Positions 1-7,950 of a DNA stretch of 25,203 nucleotides are shown piece after piece; positions within the stretch are counted from its first letter, which is position 1, and the number at the start of each line of letters is the position of its first letter. Origin of the DNA: an uncultured Clostridia bacterium (lineage in GTDB: Bacteria; Bacillota; Clostridia; TANB77; CAG-508); contig CANRBO010000003.1 in assembly GCA_947628885.1 (NCBI GenBank), positions 1 to 25,203 of the forward strand, read 5' to 3'. The notes under the pieces are model-generated. The model was not told the DNA's origin. It did not search any database and saw only the letters and a program-made list of their open reading frames with translations. The translations under genes were made by a program, and so were the position numbers.

Positions 1-55
1 ACGTACTTAACATACGCTTAGCCTTTAGCTACCTTACCTAGGTCTTACTATAAAT

Positions 56-84
56 ATTTTACCATACAAATACTTGTATGTCAA
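56..84 (-). promoter_or_regulatory. Leftward promoter with a palindromic spacer
   Basis: On the minus strand a perfect -35 TTGACA (79-84) lies 17 bases from a -10 TAAAAT (56-61). The spacer and its flank contain an inverted repeat at 63-80, with arms CATACAA and TTGTATG around a 4-base centre. A repressor bound there would block polymerase. Transcription would run off the left edge, so the controlled gene is not visible. The promoter elements are seen directly; the operator role is inference. Confidence 0.55.
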
Positions 85-113
85 ATATTTTCATTAATAT
101 TTTATGAATAATT

Positions 114-346
114 TTATTTTTTATTCCTACTATTTCTTGGAAATAGACTTACTCTAAAATTTTTTTGCTTTAATTCATTTATTAAATTTTCAACTATCTT
201 TATATCTTAGATTTTCCCTTTTATATATAGCTTTTATTTTCATCTTATCTTCTTCATTGCAAAAATATCCACCTACTGCAAAATATCTTGTTTTACTATT
301 TTTGTGAATTGAACCGACTTTCGTCTAAATACACATATACCTTCAT
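114..346 (-). pseudogene. DUF3800-like protein remnant, frameshifted
   Basis: A start ATG at 346 follows an AGGAG site (356-360) and opens with MKVYVYLDES, the usual start of DUF3800 family proteins. These are putative nuclease-like proteins of uncertain function. The next triplet is CGG (314-316). Skipping its C continues as GSIHKNSKTRYFAVGGYF and about 25 further plausible residues, until a TGA at 190-192. Without the skip, a TAG follows five codons later. A third frame then gives a short Lys-rich stretch ending with TAA at 114-116, and no CGG marks that junction. The total is far shorter than a usual DUF3800 protein (over 200 residues). The locus is therefore probably decayed, although its first break has the same form as those in topA and ftsW. 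Family assignment rests on the N-terminal motif only. Confidence 0.6.
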
Positions 347-443
347 TATATATCACTCCTCATGTTATGATTTTAACATTTTTTGATAAAAAAATAAATC
401 ATTTTTCTAATATTTACTAAATTTTTTTTACGCATTTTTCATA

Positions 444-472
444 TTGAATATAATTCCCTTATATGATATAAT
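444..472 (+). promoter_or_regulatory. Promoter of the FAD-dependent dehydrogenase gene
   Basis: TTGAAT (444-449), a 17-base spacer and TATAAT (467-472) form a sigma-A-type promoter. The start would fall near 479, just before an AAAGGAG site at 480-486. Confidence 0.6.
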
Positions 473-490
473 TTTTTCGGAAAGGAGCTT

Positions 491-510
491 CGTATAAAGG
501 CATTTATGCG
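491..510 (+). promoter_or_regulatory. Leader hairpin between SD-like site and start codon
   Basis: Bases 491-498 and 503-510 pair (8 pairs, one G-T) around a GGCA loop. The hairpin lies between a strong AAAGGAG (480-486) and the ATG at 523. Unfolded, that SD is too far from the ATG; with the stem folded, the gap shrinks to about 16 bases. A six-codon ORF (ATG at 506) ends in a TGA overlapping the real start. Function is inference. Confidence 0.35.
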
Positions 511-522
511 AGAGAAAATTAT

Positions 523-1974
523 ATGAAATATGATGTAATTGTTATTGGTATGGGACCTAGCTCTGTATTTTTAGCCTATGAACTTATCAAATTAAAGAAA
601 GCACAAAATATCCTTTTAATAGAAGAAGGAAAAAGAGTTGAAAATAGAGTGTGTCCTATTGAGAAGGCTGGAAAATGTATAAAATGCAAACCTTTTTGCA
701 ATATAACAAGTGGTTTTTCCGGTGCTGGAGCTTTTTCTGACGGCAAGCTTTCTCTATATAATCCTGAAGATGATGACATTTATGTTGGTGGCGAACTTCA
801 CAGATATATTGGTGTTCAGGAAACTAAAGATTTAATTGATTATACTGATAAAATCTATTTAGATTTTGGTGCTGACAAAAAACTTGAAGGTACAGAATAC
901 AAAGATGAAGTTAAGAAAATATATGATAAAGCCAAGAAAAATGATATTAATTTGATTAGTATTCCAATCAGACATTTAGGCACAGAAAAAAGTCATGAGC
1001 TTTATAATAGAATCGAAAATTTTTTGTCTGATAACAATGTTAATATGAGATTTAATTGTGTTGTGTCTGACATTATTACTGAAAATAATGAAGCAAAAGG
1101 CGTAATAGTTAAAGATGCTGATTTAGCAAATGATGACAATGCTCCTACTGAAGAAATTTATGCTGACAATGTAGTTATTGCTGTTGGTCGAAAAGGTGCT
1201 AACTGGCTTACTAATTTATGTGAAAGGCATAACATAAAAACCGAAGCTGGAGTTGTAGATATCGGAGTTAGATATGAACTTCCTGACGAAATAATGAGAG
1301 ATGTTAATAAATATATGTATGAAGGAAAATTCATTGGCACTCCAAGTCCTTTCGGAGACAAAGTACGAACATTTTGTCAAAATCCTAGTGGCTTTGTTGC
1401 TCCGGAAGTTTATGATAATAATTTAACTTTAGTTAATGGTCACTCTTATAAAGATAGAAAAAGTACCAATACAAATATGGCAATTTTAGTATCTCATCAT
1501 TTTAATTATCCATTTAACAAACCTATTGATTATGGAAGAAATGTGGCTAAAAATTTAAATGAACTTGGTGGTGGAAATGTTGTTGTTCAAAGACTTGGAG
1601 ATATTTACAGAGGTAAAAGAACGTGGCAACACGAACTTGAAAGCAATAAAGTAGTTCCTACGCTTAAAGCTGCTGTTGGCGGAGATATTACATTTGCTCT
1701 TGGTTATAGAACAATGACTGATATATTGCAATTTATTAGACAACTTGACAAAGTAATTAAAGGATTTGCCGACCCTGCTAATCTTCTTTATGGTCCTGAG
1801 ATAAAATTTTATAGTAATAAAGTGGTAATTGATAATAACCTGGAAACAAGTGTTAAAGGCTTATATTCTATTGGAGACGGCGGTGGACTAACTCGTGGAT
1901 TGATGATGGCATCATGCTCAGGTGTTTACTTAGCTAGAATTTTGGCTAAAAAATTAGCTAAAAACTCCAAATAA
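523..1974 (+). CDS. FAD-dependent dehydrogenase, COG2509 type
   Basis: This 483-aa protein is a putative cytosolic flavoprotein oxidoreductase whose substrate is not known. It opens with a Rossmann dinucleotide-binding motif, GMGPSS at residues 9-14, with an acidic E34 at the end of beta-2. A four-cysteine cluster follows (C44, C52, C55, C59), a trait I associate with the COG2509 FAD-dependent dehydrogenases. The C-terminal SIGDGGGLTRGLMMA segment is the second FAD contact, where a gly-rich loop meets the ribityl chain. Length and architecture are normal. The gene is monocistronic, with its own promoter at 444-472 and a bidirectional terminator at 2082-2120. The start is ATG 523; the nearest SD-like sequence is weak (GAGAG at 510-514), and a stronger one lies upstream beyond a hairpin. 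The family call is firm; the reaction is unknown. Confidence 0.85.
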   Translation: MKYDVIVIGMGPSSVFLAYELIKLKKAQNILLIEEGKRVENRVCPIEKAGKCIKCKPFCNITSGFSGAGAFSDGKLSLYNPEDDDIYVGGELHRYIGVQETKDLIDYTDKIYLDFGADKKLEGTEYKDEVKKIYDKAKKNDINLISIPIRHLGTEKSHELYNRIENFLSDNNVNMRFNCVVSDIITENNEAKGVIVKDADLANDDNAPTEEIYADNVVIAVGRKGANWLTNLCERHNIKTEAGVVDIGVRYELPDEIMRDVNKYMYEGKFIGTPSPFGDKVRTFCQNPSGFVAPEVYDNNLTLVNGHSYKDRKSTNTNMAILVSHHFNYPFNKPIDYGRNVAKNLNELGGGNVVVQRLGDIYRGKRTWQHELESNKVVPTLKAAVGGDITFALGYRTMTDILQFIRQLDKVIKGFADPANLLYGPEIKFYSNKVVIDNNLETSVKGLYSIGDGGGLTRGLMMASCSGVYLARILAKKLAKNSK

Positions 1975-2081
1975 CGTTATCATCTTAAATTGTGTATTGG
2001 GTTATAAATAGTACATTTTAATTATGTGTTTAAGTTATAAATATACTAAATTAATTTATAAGATTAAAATTTATAACATAA

Positions 2082-2120
2082 AAAACAAGCTTAAATTCTG
2101 ATGATTTAAGCTTGTTTTTA
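2082..2120. terminator. Bidirectional terminator between FAD gene and rpsT
   Basis: Arms 2084-2096 and 2104-2116 form a 13-bp perfect stem around a 7-base loop, with an A-run before and a T-run after. It serves both converging genes. Confidence 0.85.
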
Positions 2121-2232
2121 TTTATAATTTATTGCAGTTTGAACAAACTAATTGATAAATTTTCATTAACAAATTCTAGCTAATAAATTTTAACTAATAT
2201 AATTAATCTAAATTAGACTTGCTAATTCAAAA

Positions 2233-2715
2233 TTATTCTGCTTTCTTTGCTGTCTTTTTTGTTGCAGTTTTTGTTGTAGTAGTTTTCTTTGCTTTTGGAG
2301 CTTCTTTCTTTTCTGTAGAAGCTTTTTCTTCGCTTTCAACTTTTTTTGTTTCAGCTTTTTTAGTTTCAGTTTTTGAAGCTTCTGTGCTCTTTGTTTCAGT
2401 TTTAGCAGATTCTACACTTTTTGTTTCAGTCTTTTTTGCTGGAGCTTTTTTTGCTTCTGATTTAACAGCAAGTTTTTTATCTAAAGAAGATTTTTTTCTT
2501 GAAGCTGCATTTTTTGAAATAACACCTTTAGATGCTGCTTGATCTATAGCTTTCTTAGCTAATCTCAATAATTCTGTTGCTTCTTTTTCTCCTTTGGCAT
2601 TTGCTGCTTCATATTTCTTAACAGCTGTTTTATACGCTGATTTTATCATATTATTATTTAATGTTTTCTTTTCAGCAATTTTTACTCTCTTTATAGCTGA
2701 TTTAATATTTGGCAT
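2233..2715 (-). CDS. rpsT: 30S ribosomal protein S20 with long Lys-rich C-terminal tail
   Basis: Residues 1 to about 85 are a normal S20, which binds 16S rRNA in the body of the small subunit. They open MPNIKSAIKRVKIAEK and continue through SAYKTAVKKYE and KGVISKNAASRKKSSL. The usual family length is 85 to 90 residues. Here about 75 more residues follow, made almost only of Lys, Glu, Thr, Ala and Ser with repeated KTETK-type units. The tail is probably disordered. An AGGAGGTG site at 2721-2728 sets the ATG at 2715, and a strong promoter lies at 2757-2785. The gene stands alone and shares a terminator with the converging FAD gene. Similar basic tails end MurE and TopA in this window, so the extension looks like a lineage habit and not an error. 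Confidence 0.95.
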   Translation of the reverse strand: MPNIKSAIKRVKIAEKKTLNNNMIKSAYKTAVKKYEAANAKGEKEATELLRLAKKAIDQAASKGVISKNAASRKKSSLDKKLAVKSEAKKAPAKKTETKSVESAKTETKSTEASKTETKKAETKKVESEEKASTEKKEAPKAKKTTTTKTATKKTAKKAE

Positions 2716-2756
2716 TTTTGCACCTCCTCTTAGCGTATTAATTTATAACATTATTT

Positions 2757-2785
2757 ATTATATCACGATTTTTTATCTTGTGCAA
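2757..2785 (-). promoter_or_regulatory. rpsT promoter
   Basis: TTGCAC (2780-2785), a 17-base spacer and TATAAT (2757-2762) lie on the minus strand about 45 bases upstream of the rpsT start. A short palindrome with arms ATCTTG and CAAGAT (2775-2788) overlaps the -35 box and could be an operator. Confidence 0.65.
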
Positions 2786-2949
2786 GATGTTTGAGCAATT
2801 TTGTAACAACTTTTTGAAAAATTTTGTATTTTTAAAATTATTGAGCCTTTTTGTTTCAATGAAAAACCATTATTTAAAAGAAAATATTACAATAACTGTT
2901 TTGTCCAAATTGCCTTTAATTATAATTGCTTTTACATTTCATATAATAG

Positions 2950-2986
2950 CAAACAAGGAATCACTCTTTAGAAGTAATTCCTTGTT
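2950..2986. terminator. Hairpin downstream of the SASP gene
   Basis: Arms near 2951-2961 and 2975-2986 (AACAAGGAAT with ATTCCTTGTT) form a stem of 10 or more pairs. It lies about 65 bases past the SASP stop. The T-run is short on both strands, so terminator strength is uncertain. The rest of 2786-3050 shows no gene. Confidence 0.6.
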
Positions 2987-3050
2987 TTAATAAAAATTAT
3001 TAATCTTACGTTTATATCTTTCTAATTATTTGTTAAGATTTATTCAAAAA

Positions 3051-3248
3051 CTATTTCATTTCTGATTCAGCTCTTTGAATCATTTTCTTAACCATGTTTC
3101 CACCTATTCTTCCAGCGTCTCTTGCAGATATATCACCATTGTATCCGTCTTTTAAAGAAACACCAACTTCATTAGCTACTTCATATTTGAATTTGTTTAA
3201 TGCGTCTGTAGCTTCTGGAACTGCCTTATAGTTGTTATTTGTTGCCAT
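3051..3248 (-). CDS. Alpha/beta-type small acid-soluble spore protein
   Basis: This 65-aa protein coats spore DNA in the forespore, giving UV and heat resistance, and is later degraded by the Gpr protease. The centre reads LNKFKYEVANEVGV, which fits the Gpr cleavage consensus, and the C-terminal half carries the conserved SARDAGRIGGNMVKKMI DNA-binding segment. The start is taken as ATG 3248, because AGGAGGTG (3255-3262) lies 7 bases upstream. An upstream in-frame GTG at 3257 falls inside that SD site and is rejected. Length is typical for the family (60 to 70). A sigma-G-like promoter may lie at 3340-3368. The gene shows that the organism is, or recently descends from, an endospore former. 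Confidence 0.95.
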   Translation of the reverse strand: MATNNNYKAVPEATDALNKFKYEVANEVGVSLKDGYNGDISARDAGRIGGNMVKKMIQRAESEMK

Positions 3249-3339
3249 GATTTTCACCTCCTGAATATCGATTTAAAAAAGTTTAAAAATTAATTTTATT
3301 ACAAATCAAAATCAATTTTTAATTTTCTTTTTCAATATA

Positions 3340-3368
3340 TAGGATGTGCAGTAATTTTGTTTTTACTC
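3340..3368 (-). promoter_or_regulatory. Possible sigma-G promoter of the SASP gene
   Basis: On the minus strand GAGTA (3364-3368) is separated by 17 bases from CATCCTA (3340-3346). Sigma-G promoters resemble GMATR and CATNHTA at 17-18 bases, so the -10 fits and the -35 has one mismatch. It would give a leader of about 85 bases. Other positions in this A+T-rich gap could also serve. Confidence 0.35.
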
Positions 3369-3488
3369 TGGTAATTTATAGAATTTTTTAATTTTTTTGG
3401 AAAATTTTAAATTAAATTGTAATTTTTTGAACTATTAAAAAGTAAAATTCGTAAAAAGTTACAAATTAAAAAGTAAAAATAGCTATTC

Positions 3489-4934
3489 TTATTTCTTTAA
3501 TTCTTCCAAAAACATTTCGTTTAACATCTTAGGATTTGCCTTGCCCTTAGTTTCTTTCATTGCTTGACCTACTAGGAATCCTAATGCTCTATCTTTTCCA
3601 GCCTTATAGTCTGCAATTGATTGTGGATTTGCTTCTAAGATTTTTGTAATTACTTCTTTAATTGCATTTTCATCTGATATTTGAATCCAACCTTTTTCTT
3701 CTACTATTTTTTTAGGACTTCTTGGATTTTCAAATAATTCATCTAAAACTTTTTTTCCAATGCTTGAGCTTATAACTCCACTGTCAATTAATGAAACTAA
3801 TTCTGCCAAATCTTCTGCTGAAAATGGTATTTGCTCTGCTTCTAATTCTTTTTCATTTAATATTCTTGCTATGTCAGAGTTTAGCCAATTGCATACTGAT
3901 TTATAGTTTTTGCATATTTCTCCTGCTTTTTCGAATATATCAGAAAATGCTTTTGAAGATGTTAGACTGTTTGCATCTTTTTCTGACAATCCTAATTCCT
4001 TCATGTATTTTTCTTTTCTTTTTTCAGGTAATTCAGGAAGTTCTTGTTTCATTTTTTCAATATATTCTTCACTCAATTTTATTGCAACCAAATCAGGCTC
4101 AGGGAAATATCTATAATCTTGCGCGTCTTCTTTATTTCTCATCTGATATGTTCTTCCGTCTACATCATCCCACCTTAAGCTTTCTTGATATATTTTATTT
4201 CCATGTTCTAATTCGTATATTTGTCTTTCTCTTTCATATTCAATCGCTCTTTGTATTGATTTAAATGAATTCATATTTTTCATTTCTGTTCTTGTGCCAA
4301 ATGGTTCGTCTTTTTTATGTACAGAAACATTGACATCTGCTCTCAAAGAGCCTTCTTGCATTTTACAGTCTGATACATCAATATATTGCAAAATGGATTT
4401 CAATTTTTTCATATATCTATCTGCTTCGCCACTTGATCTTAAATCAGGCTCTGAAACTATCTCTATAAGTGGTACTCCTGATCTATTTAAGTCTACTAAA
4501 CTTTCGCCTGTAAATTCATTATGATTTAATTTTCCAGCATCTTCTTCTATATGAATTCTTAATATTCTTATTTTTTTAGGATTTCCAAAATCATCTTCTA
4601 TTTCAATATACCCATGCTCACAAAGTGGTTTGTCAAATTGAGATATTTGATAAGATTTTGGTAAGTCAGGATAAAAATAATTTTTTCTGTCATTTTTGCT
4701 GTCTTGCGAAATTGTGCAGTTGGTTGCTAATCCTGCTTTTACTGCATATTCTACAACTTTTTCATTTAATACAGGCAATGCTCCCGGCATAGCTGTACAT
4801 ATTGGACATATATGTGTATTTGGTTCTGCTCCAAATTCTGTTGGACATGAACAAAATATTTTTGTTTTTGTTGATAATTCTGCATGGACTTCTAGTCCAA
4901 CTATTAATTCATAATCCTCGTTTGCCATTTTCAA
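3489..4934 (-). CDS. gatB: Asp/Glu-tRNA(Asn/Gln) amidotransferase subunit B
   Basis: GatB binds misacylated Glu-tRNA(Gln) or Asp-tRNA(Asn) and phosphorylates the side chain before ammonia from GatA is transferred. The N-terminal YELIVGLEVHAELSTKTKIF, the zinc-site cysteines in CSCPTEFG and CPICTAMPG, and DLNRSGVPLIEIVSEPD are all present. A GatB/YqeY tRNA-binding domain fills about the last 150 residues and ends KGKANPKMLNEMFLEELKK. The length of 481 aa is typical. The start is either TTG 4934, with AAGGAG 10 bases upstream, or ATG 4928, at 16 bases. Spacing favours TTG, which is given here. This is the last gene of gatC-tmk-gatA-gatB. A 190-base gap separates it from gatA, and I see no clear terminator behind it. 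Confidence 0.95.
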   Translation of the reverse strand: MKMANEDYELIVGLEVHAELSTKTKIFCSCPTEFGAEPNTHICPICTAMPGALPVLNEKVVEYAVKAGLATNCTISQDSKNDRKNYFYPDLPKSYQISQFDKPLCEHGYIEIEDDFGNPKKIRILRIHIEEDAGKLNHNEFTGESLVDLNRSGVPLIEIVSEPDLRSSGEADRYMKKLKSILQYIDVSDCKMQEGSLRADVNVSVHKKDEPFGTRTEMKNMNSFKSIQRAIEYERERQIYELEHGNKIYQESLRWDDVDGRTYQMRNKEDAQDYRYFPEPDLVAIKLSEEYIEKMKQELPELPEKRKEKYMKELGLSEKDANSLTSSKAFSDIFEKAGEICKNYKSVCNWLNSDIARILNEKELEAEQIPFSAEDLAELVSLIDSGVISSSIGKKVLDELFENPRSPKKIVEEKGWIQISDENAIKEVITKILEANPQSIADYKAGKDRALGFLVGQAMKETKGKANPKMLNEMFLEELKK

Positions 4935-5124
4935 TTAACTTAGTCTCCTTCCTTTTCATTACATCACTTTCAATTACTTTTTCATTACATTATTTTTAAT
5001 TTACTTTACGCTTATAATTTAGTTTTTTGAATCTTAGTTTAACATTCTTTACATTTGAATTACATACAAGCAATTTTTTAAGCAAAACTATTATCTTTTT
5101 AAGATTTAGACATATAATTAATTA

Positions 5125-6636
5125 CTAGTTTTTCTTAAAGCTTGGCTTATGATTTTCTCTAAATTTAATTTTTTGTTCAAATGTATAGGCTGCATTTAAA
5201 ATAGTTTCTTCTGAAAATCTGTCTCCGATTAATTGCATCCCAATTGGCATGCCATTGCTATCTACTCCGCAAGGAATCGATATTGCTGGCACACTTGCGA
5301 TATTTATTGAAACTGTGCAAATATCTGCAAGATACATTTCCAATGGATTTTCTTTTTTCTCTCCAATATTAAATGCTGTTGTTGGAGATACTGGAGTAAG
5401 TAGCACATCATATTTTTTAAATTGTTCATCAAATTGTTTTTTTACAAATGTACGAGCCTTCTGTGCTTTTTTATAATATGCATCATAATATCCTGATGAA
5501 AGCACATAAGTTCCCAATATAATCCTTCTTTTTACTTCGTCTCCAAATCCTTCTGTTCTTGATTTTACATACAAATCTTTCAAATCTTTGATGTCATCAG
5601 CTCTATATCCATATCTTATTCCATCAAATCTTCCAAGATTTGAACTTGCTTCTGCACAAGCAATTATATAATATGTTGCTAATGCATACTCTGCAACATT
5701 TAAAGAACACTCTTCTACTTCTGCTCCCAACTCTTTGTAAGTTTCTATTGCTTCATATAATTTATCTTTTACTTCTTTATCTATCCCGTCTCCCAAGAAT
5801 TCCTTTGGAACACCGATTTTCAAACCTTTTACATCATTTTTTAAAGATTTTACATAATCCTTTTTAGGCATATTATAAGATGTAGTATCTTTTTCATCAT
5901 GTCCTGCTATGACATTTAATAAAATTGCAGCGTCTTTTACATCTTTTGTAATTGGTCCCACTTGATCAAGTGATGAAGCAAATGCTACCAAGCCATATCT
6001 TGACACAAGCCCATAAGTAGGTTTCAACCCAACCACTCCACAAAGTGATGCCGGTTGACGGATTGAGCCACCTGTATCTGAGCCTAATGCAAATGGCACC
6101 ATATCAGCTGCTACTGCTGCTGCAGATCCACCTGATGAACCACCAGGTACTTTGTCCAAATCCCATGGATTATGGGTTACCTTTATTGCTGAATTCTCTG
6201 TTGAACTTCCCATAGCGAACTCGTCCATGTTTAATTTTCCCAAGATTGGCATTTTTTCACTTTTGACTTTTTCAACTACTGTCGCATCATAAGGAGCCAC
6301 AAAGTTCTCTAATATTTTTGAACTGCAAGTTGTTTTTATCCCTTTTGTGCATAGATTATCCTTTATTCCAATTGGGATTCCTGCAAGATTATTACTGCTG
6401 TCAATATTTGATTCATCAATTTTTGTACTATCATCCAACTTGCCATTTTCAATAATTTCATCAATTTTTTTAACATTTTCAATAGCTTCATTTTCATTTA
6501 TTGTTACAAATGCTCCAACGTCTTTTTCTTTTTCATTAATCCTATCTATGTAAGCCTTTGTAATCTCATAACTTGTAAGTTCTTTATTTCTTATTTTTTC
6601 TTGCAATTCGTGTACTGTAAGCTCTGTAATATTCAT
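5125..6636 (-). CDS. gatA: Asp/Glu-tRNA(Asn/Gln) amidotransferase subunit A
   Basis: GatA is the glutaminase subunit that releases ammonia from Gln and channels it to GatB. It is an amidase-signature enzyme with a Ser-cisSer-Lys triad. I place these at Lys92 (GIPIGIKDN), Ser167 (GGSSGGS) and Ser191 (GSDTGGSIRQP). Each is 13 residues later than the positions I recall for the S. aureus enzyme. The offset matches a short hydrophilic insertion near residues 65-81 of this 503-aa protein (usual length about 485). The start ATG 6636 has AAGGAT upstream. Together with GatC and GatB the subunit forms GatCAB, which implies that Gln-tRNA and/or Asn-tRNA are made by the indirect route. Confidence 0.96.
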   Translation of the reverse strand: MNITELTVHELQEKIRNKELTSYEITKAYIDRINEKEKDVGAFVTINENEAIENVKKIDEIIENGKLDDSTKIDESNIDSSNNLAGIPIGIKDNLCTKGIKTTCSSKILENFVAPYDATVVEKVKSEKMPILGKLNMDEFAMGSSTENSAIKVTHNPWDLDKVPGGSSGGSAAAVAADMVPFALGSDTGGSIRQPASLCGVVGLKPTYGLVSRYGLVAFASSLDQVGPITKDVKDAAILLNVIAGHDEKDTTSYNMPKKDYVKSLKNDVKGLKIGVPKEFLGDGIDKEVKDKLYEAIETYKELGAEVEECSLNVAEYALATYYIIACAEASSNLGRFDGIRYGYRADDIKDLKDLYVKSRTEGFGDEVKRRIILGTYVLSSGYYDAYYKKAQKARTFVKKQFDEQFKKYDVLLTPVSPTTAFNIGEKKENPLEMYLADICTVSINIASVPAISIPCGVDSNGMPIGMQLIGDRFSEETILNAAYTFEQKIKFRENHKPSFKKN

Positions 6637-6708
6637 TAATTTTTATCCTTGTATAATATATTTAGGTTTTTAATAAAGGATTTACCTATAAACCTTTTGT
6701 CACTTTAA

Positions 6709-7386
6709 TTAGTCTTTTATATGTTTCATAATTTCATTAAAAATCTCATCTGATATATCTTCAATAGTTCTTAGTTTTCCGTCCTTCACACAATCAACTT
6801 CAAACCAACCATATTTTTTAGCGACATAACACGCAGCCTTATGCGCATTTATCAAATGATTTTCATCTCTTTCATGTATGTCTTTTTCTTTTTGGTGTGA
6901 AAATTTATTATCTCTATCTTTTATAAGTTCCATTGCAACTTCCACTGGCATATTTAAGAAAAATACTTCTGCCGGTTTTGGAAGTCCATACAATCCATAT
7001 TCAAAATTTGTAAGCCACTCTAAGAATTCATCTTTTTCTTTTTCATCACTAATTTTTCCAGCTTGATGAACCATATTGGCAGTTGTGTATCTATCAGCAA
7101 TAATTATTCCGCCATTATTATAAAATTCTTCAAAATCTTTTTTAAAAGTAGCATATCTATCAGCCGCATAAAAAGTAGAAGCAATATATGCACTTACATC
7201 ATTAGCATTTTGTCCAAATTCTCCTGATAAATACATCTTAACAAGAGAGGAAGACGGACTGTCATAGTTTGGAAAACTTGCAACTTTATAATCTATATTA
7301 TTTTCACTCAATCTCTTTTTCAATAATTCAAATTGCGTCTGTTTTCCGCTTCCGTCTGTTCCGTCAATTACAAATAATTTTCCCAT
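6709..7386 (-). CDS. tmk: Thymidylate kinase (dTMP kinase)
   Basis: The enzyme phosphorylates dTMP to dTDP with ATP, an essential step of dTTP synthesis in the cytosol. The P-loop is GTDGSGKQT (residues 9-17), a known variant of GxDGxGKST in which Gln replaces Ser. The IIADRYTTANMVHQAG segment holds the DR motif that contacts dTMP. The length of 225 aa is slightly above the usual 205 to 215. The gene sits between gatC and gatA with short gaps (51 and 72 bases). It is therefore probably cotranscribed with the amidotransferase genes, which is an unusual insertion. AGGTGG lies about 8 bases before ATG 7386. A deoxyribonucleoside kinase is less likely, given the DGSGKQT loop and overall length. 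Confidence 0.88.
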   Translation of the reverse strand: MGKLFVIDGTDGSGKQTQFELLKKRLSENNIDYKVASFPNYDSPSSSLVKMYLSGEFGQNANDVSAYIASTFYAADRYATFKKDFEEFYNNGGIIIADRYTTANMVHQAGKISDEKEKDEFLEWLTNFEYGLYGLPKPAEVFFLNMPVEVAMELIKDRDNKFSHQKEKDIHERDENHLINAHKAACYVAKKYGWFEVDCVKDGKLRTIEDISDEIFNEIMKHIKD

Positions 7387-7437
7387 AAATAATTACCACC
7401 TTTTTTCATCTTTTTGTATTTTCATTTTTTATTTTAA

Positions 7438-7725
7438 TTATTGCAATACTTTTGGTATTTTGTACATATTATTTTCTAATCCCGGTGCATTTTCCAATAA
7501 CCCATTAATATTGTCAAAATTCTTAATTTCATCTTTTCTAAATACATTTACATTATCGTTCGCACCTATGGTTTCATCCAAGTCGCCTATTGGTGCTTTT
7601 TCTAATATTTTTACATAGTCTAATATATCGTCTAAATTTTTAAGATATTTTTCGATTTCACTATCTTTTACTTCCAAATCTGATAAATTAGCTATGTGTA
7701 AAAGTTCTTCTTTGCTTACACTCAT
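7438..7725 (-). CDS. gatC: Asp/Glu-tRNA(Asn/Gln) amidotransferase subunit C
   Basis: GatC is a small stabilising subunit that wraps around the GatA-GatB interface. The 95-aa sequence shows the family pattern: an N-terminal helix (LLHIANLSDLEV), a middle helix ending in LDDILDYVKIL, and the C-terminal ENAPGLENNMYKIPKVLQ that threads along GatA. It is the first gene of gatC-tmk-gatA-gatB, with a strong promoter 40 bases upstream (7766-7794) and an AAGGAA-type SD. Length is normal for the family. Confidence 0.94.
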   Translation of the reverse strand: MSVSKEELLHIANLSDLEVKDSEIEKYLKNLDDILDYVKILEKAPIGDLDETIGANDNVNVFRKDEIKNFDNINGLLENAPGLENNMYKIPKVLQ

Positions 7726-7765
7726 TGTAAATTACTTTCCTTTCTGAATTCTACTTTTCGTATAT

Positions 7766-7794
7766 ATTATAAGTTATTTTTGAAGAAATATCAA
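7766..7794 (-). promoter_or_regulatory. Promoter of gatC-tmk-gatA-gatB
   Basis: TTGATA (7789-7794), a 17-base spacer and TATAAT (7766-7771) lie on the minus strand and drive gatC. The promoter is back to back with the rightward toxin-type promoter at 7835. Confidence 0.7.
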
Positions 7795-7834
7795 TAAGCT
7801 ACTTAGATTATTTAACAAAAATTATGAAAATTTA

Positions 7835-7863
7835 TTGAAATAATATTTGAAATAGTGTATAGT
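7835..7863 (+). promoter_or_regulatory. Promoter of the small hydrophobic peptide gene
   Basis: TTGAAA (7835-7840), a 17-base spacer and TATAGT (7858-7863). Transcription would begin near 7868-7870, at the left arm of the inverted duplication. Confidence 0.6.
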
Positions 7864-7950
7864 AGATGTATAGGAAATTGATAATAAGCAGATTTGGTTT
7901 GCCACTCTTAAAAGCCGCAATTTCAATTGCGAGAACAGGGGGTGGTACAT

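Noticed and set aside
506..526. Leader peptide gene MREKII
   Set aside because: Only six codons with a modest AAAGG; kept as part of a finding on the leader but not as a gene.
2219..2542. Hydrophobic ORF opposite rpsT
   Set aside because: It is the complement of the Lys-rich tail; Lys codons read in reverse give Phe. No SD.
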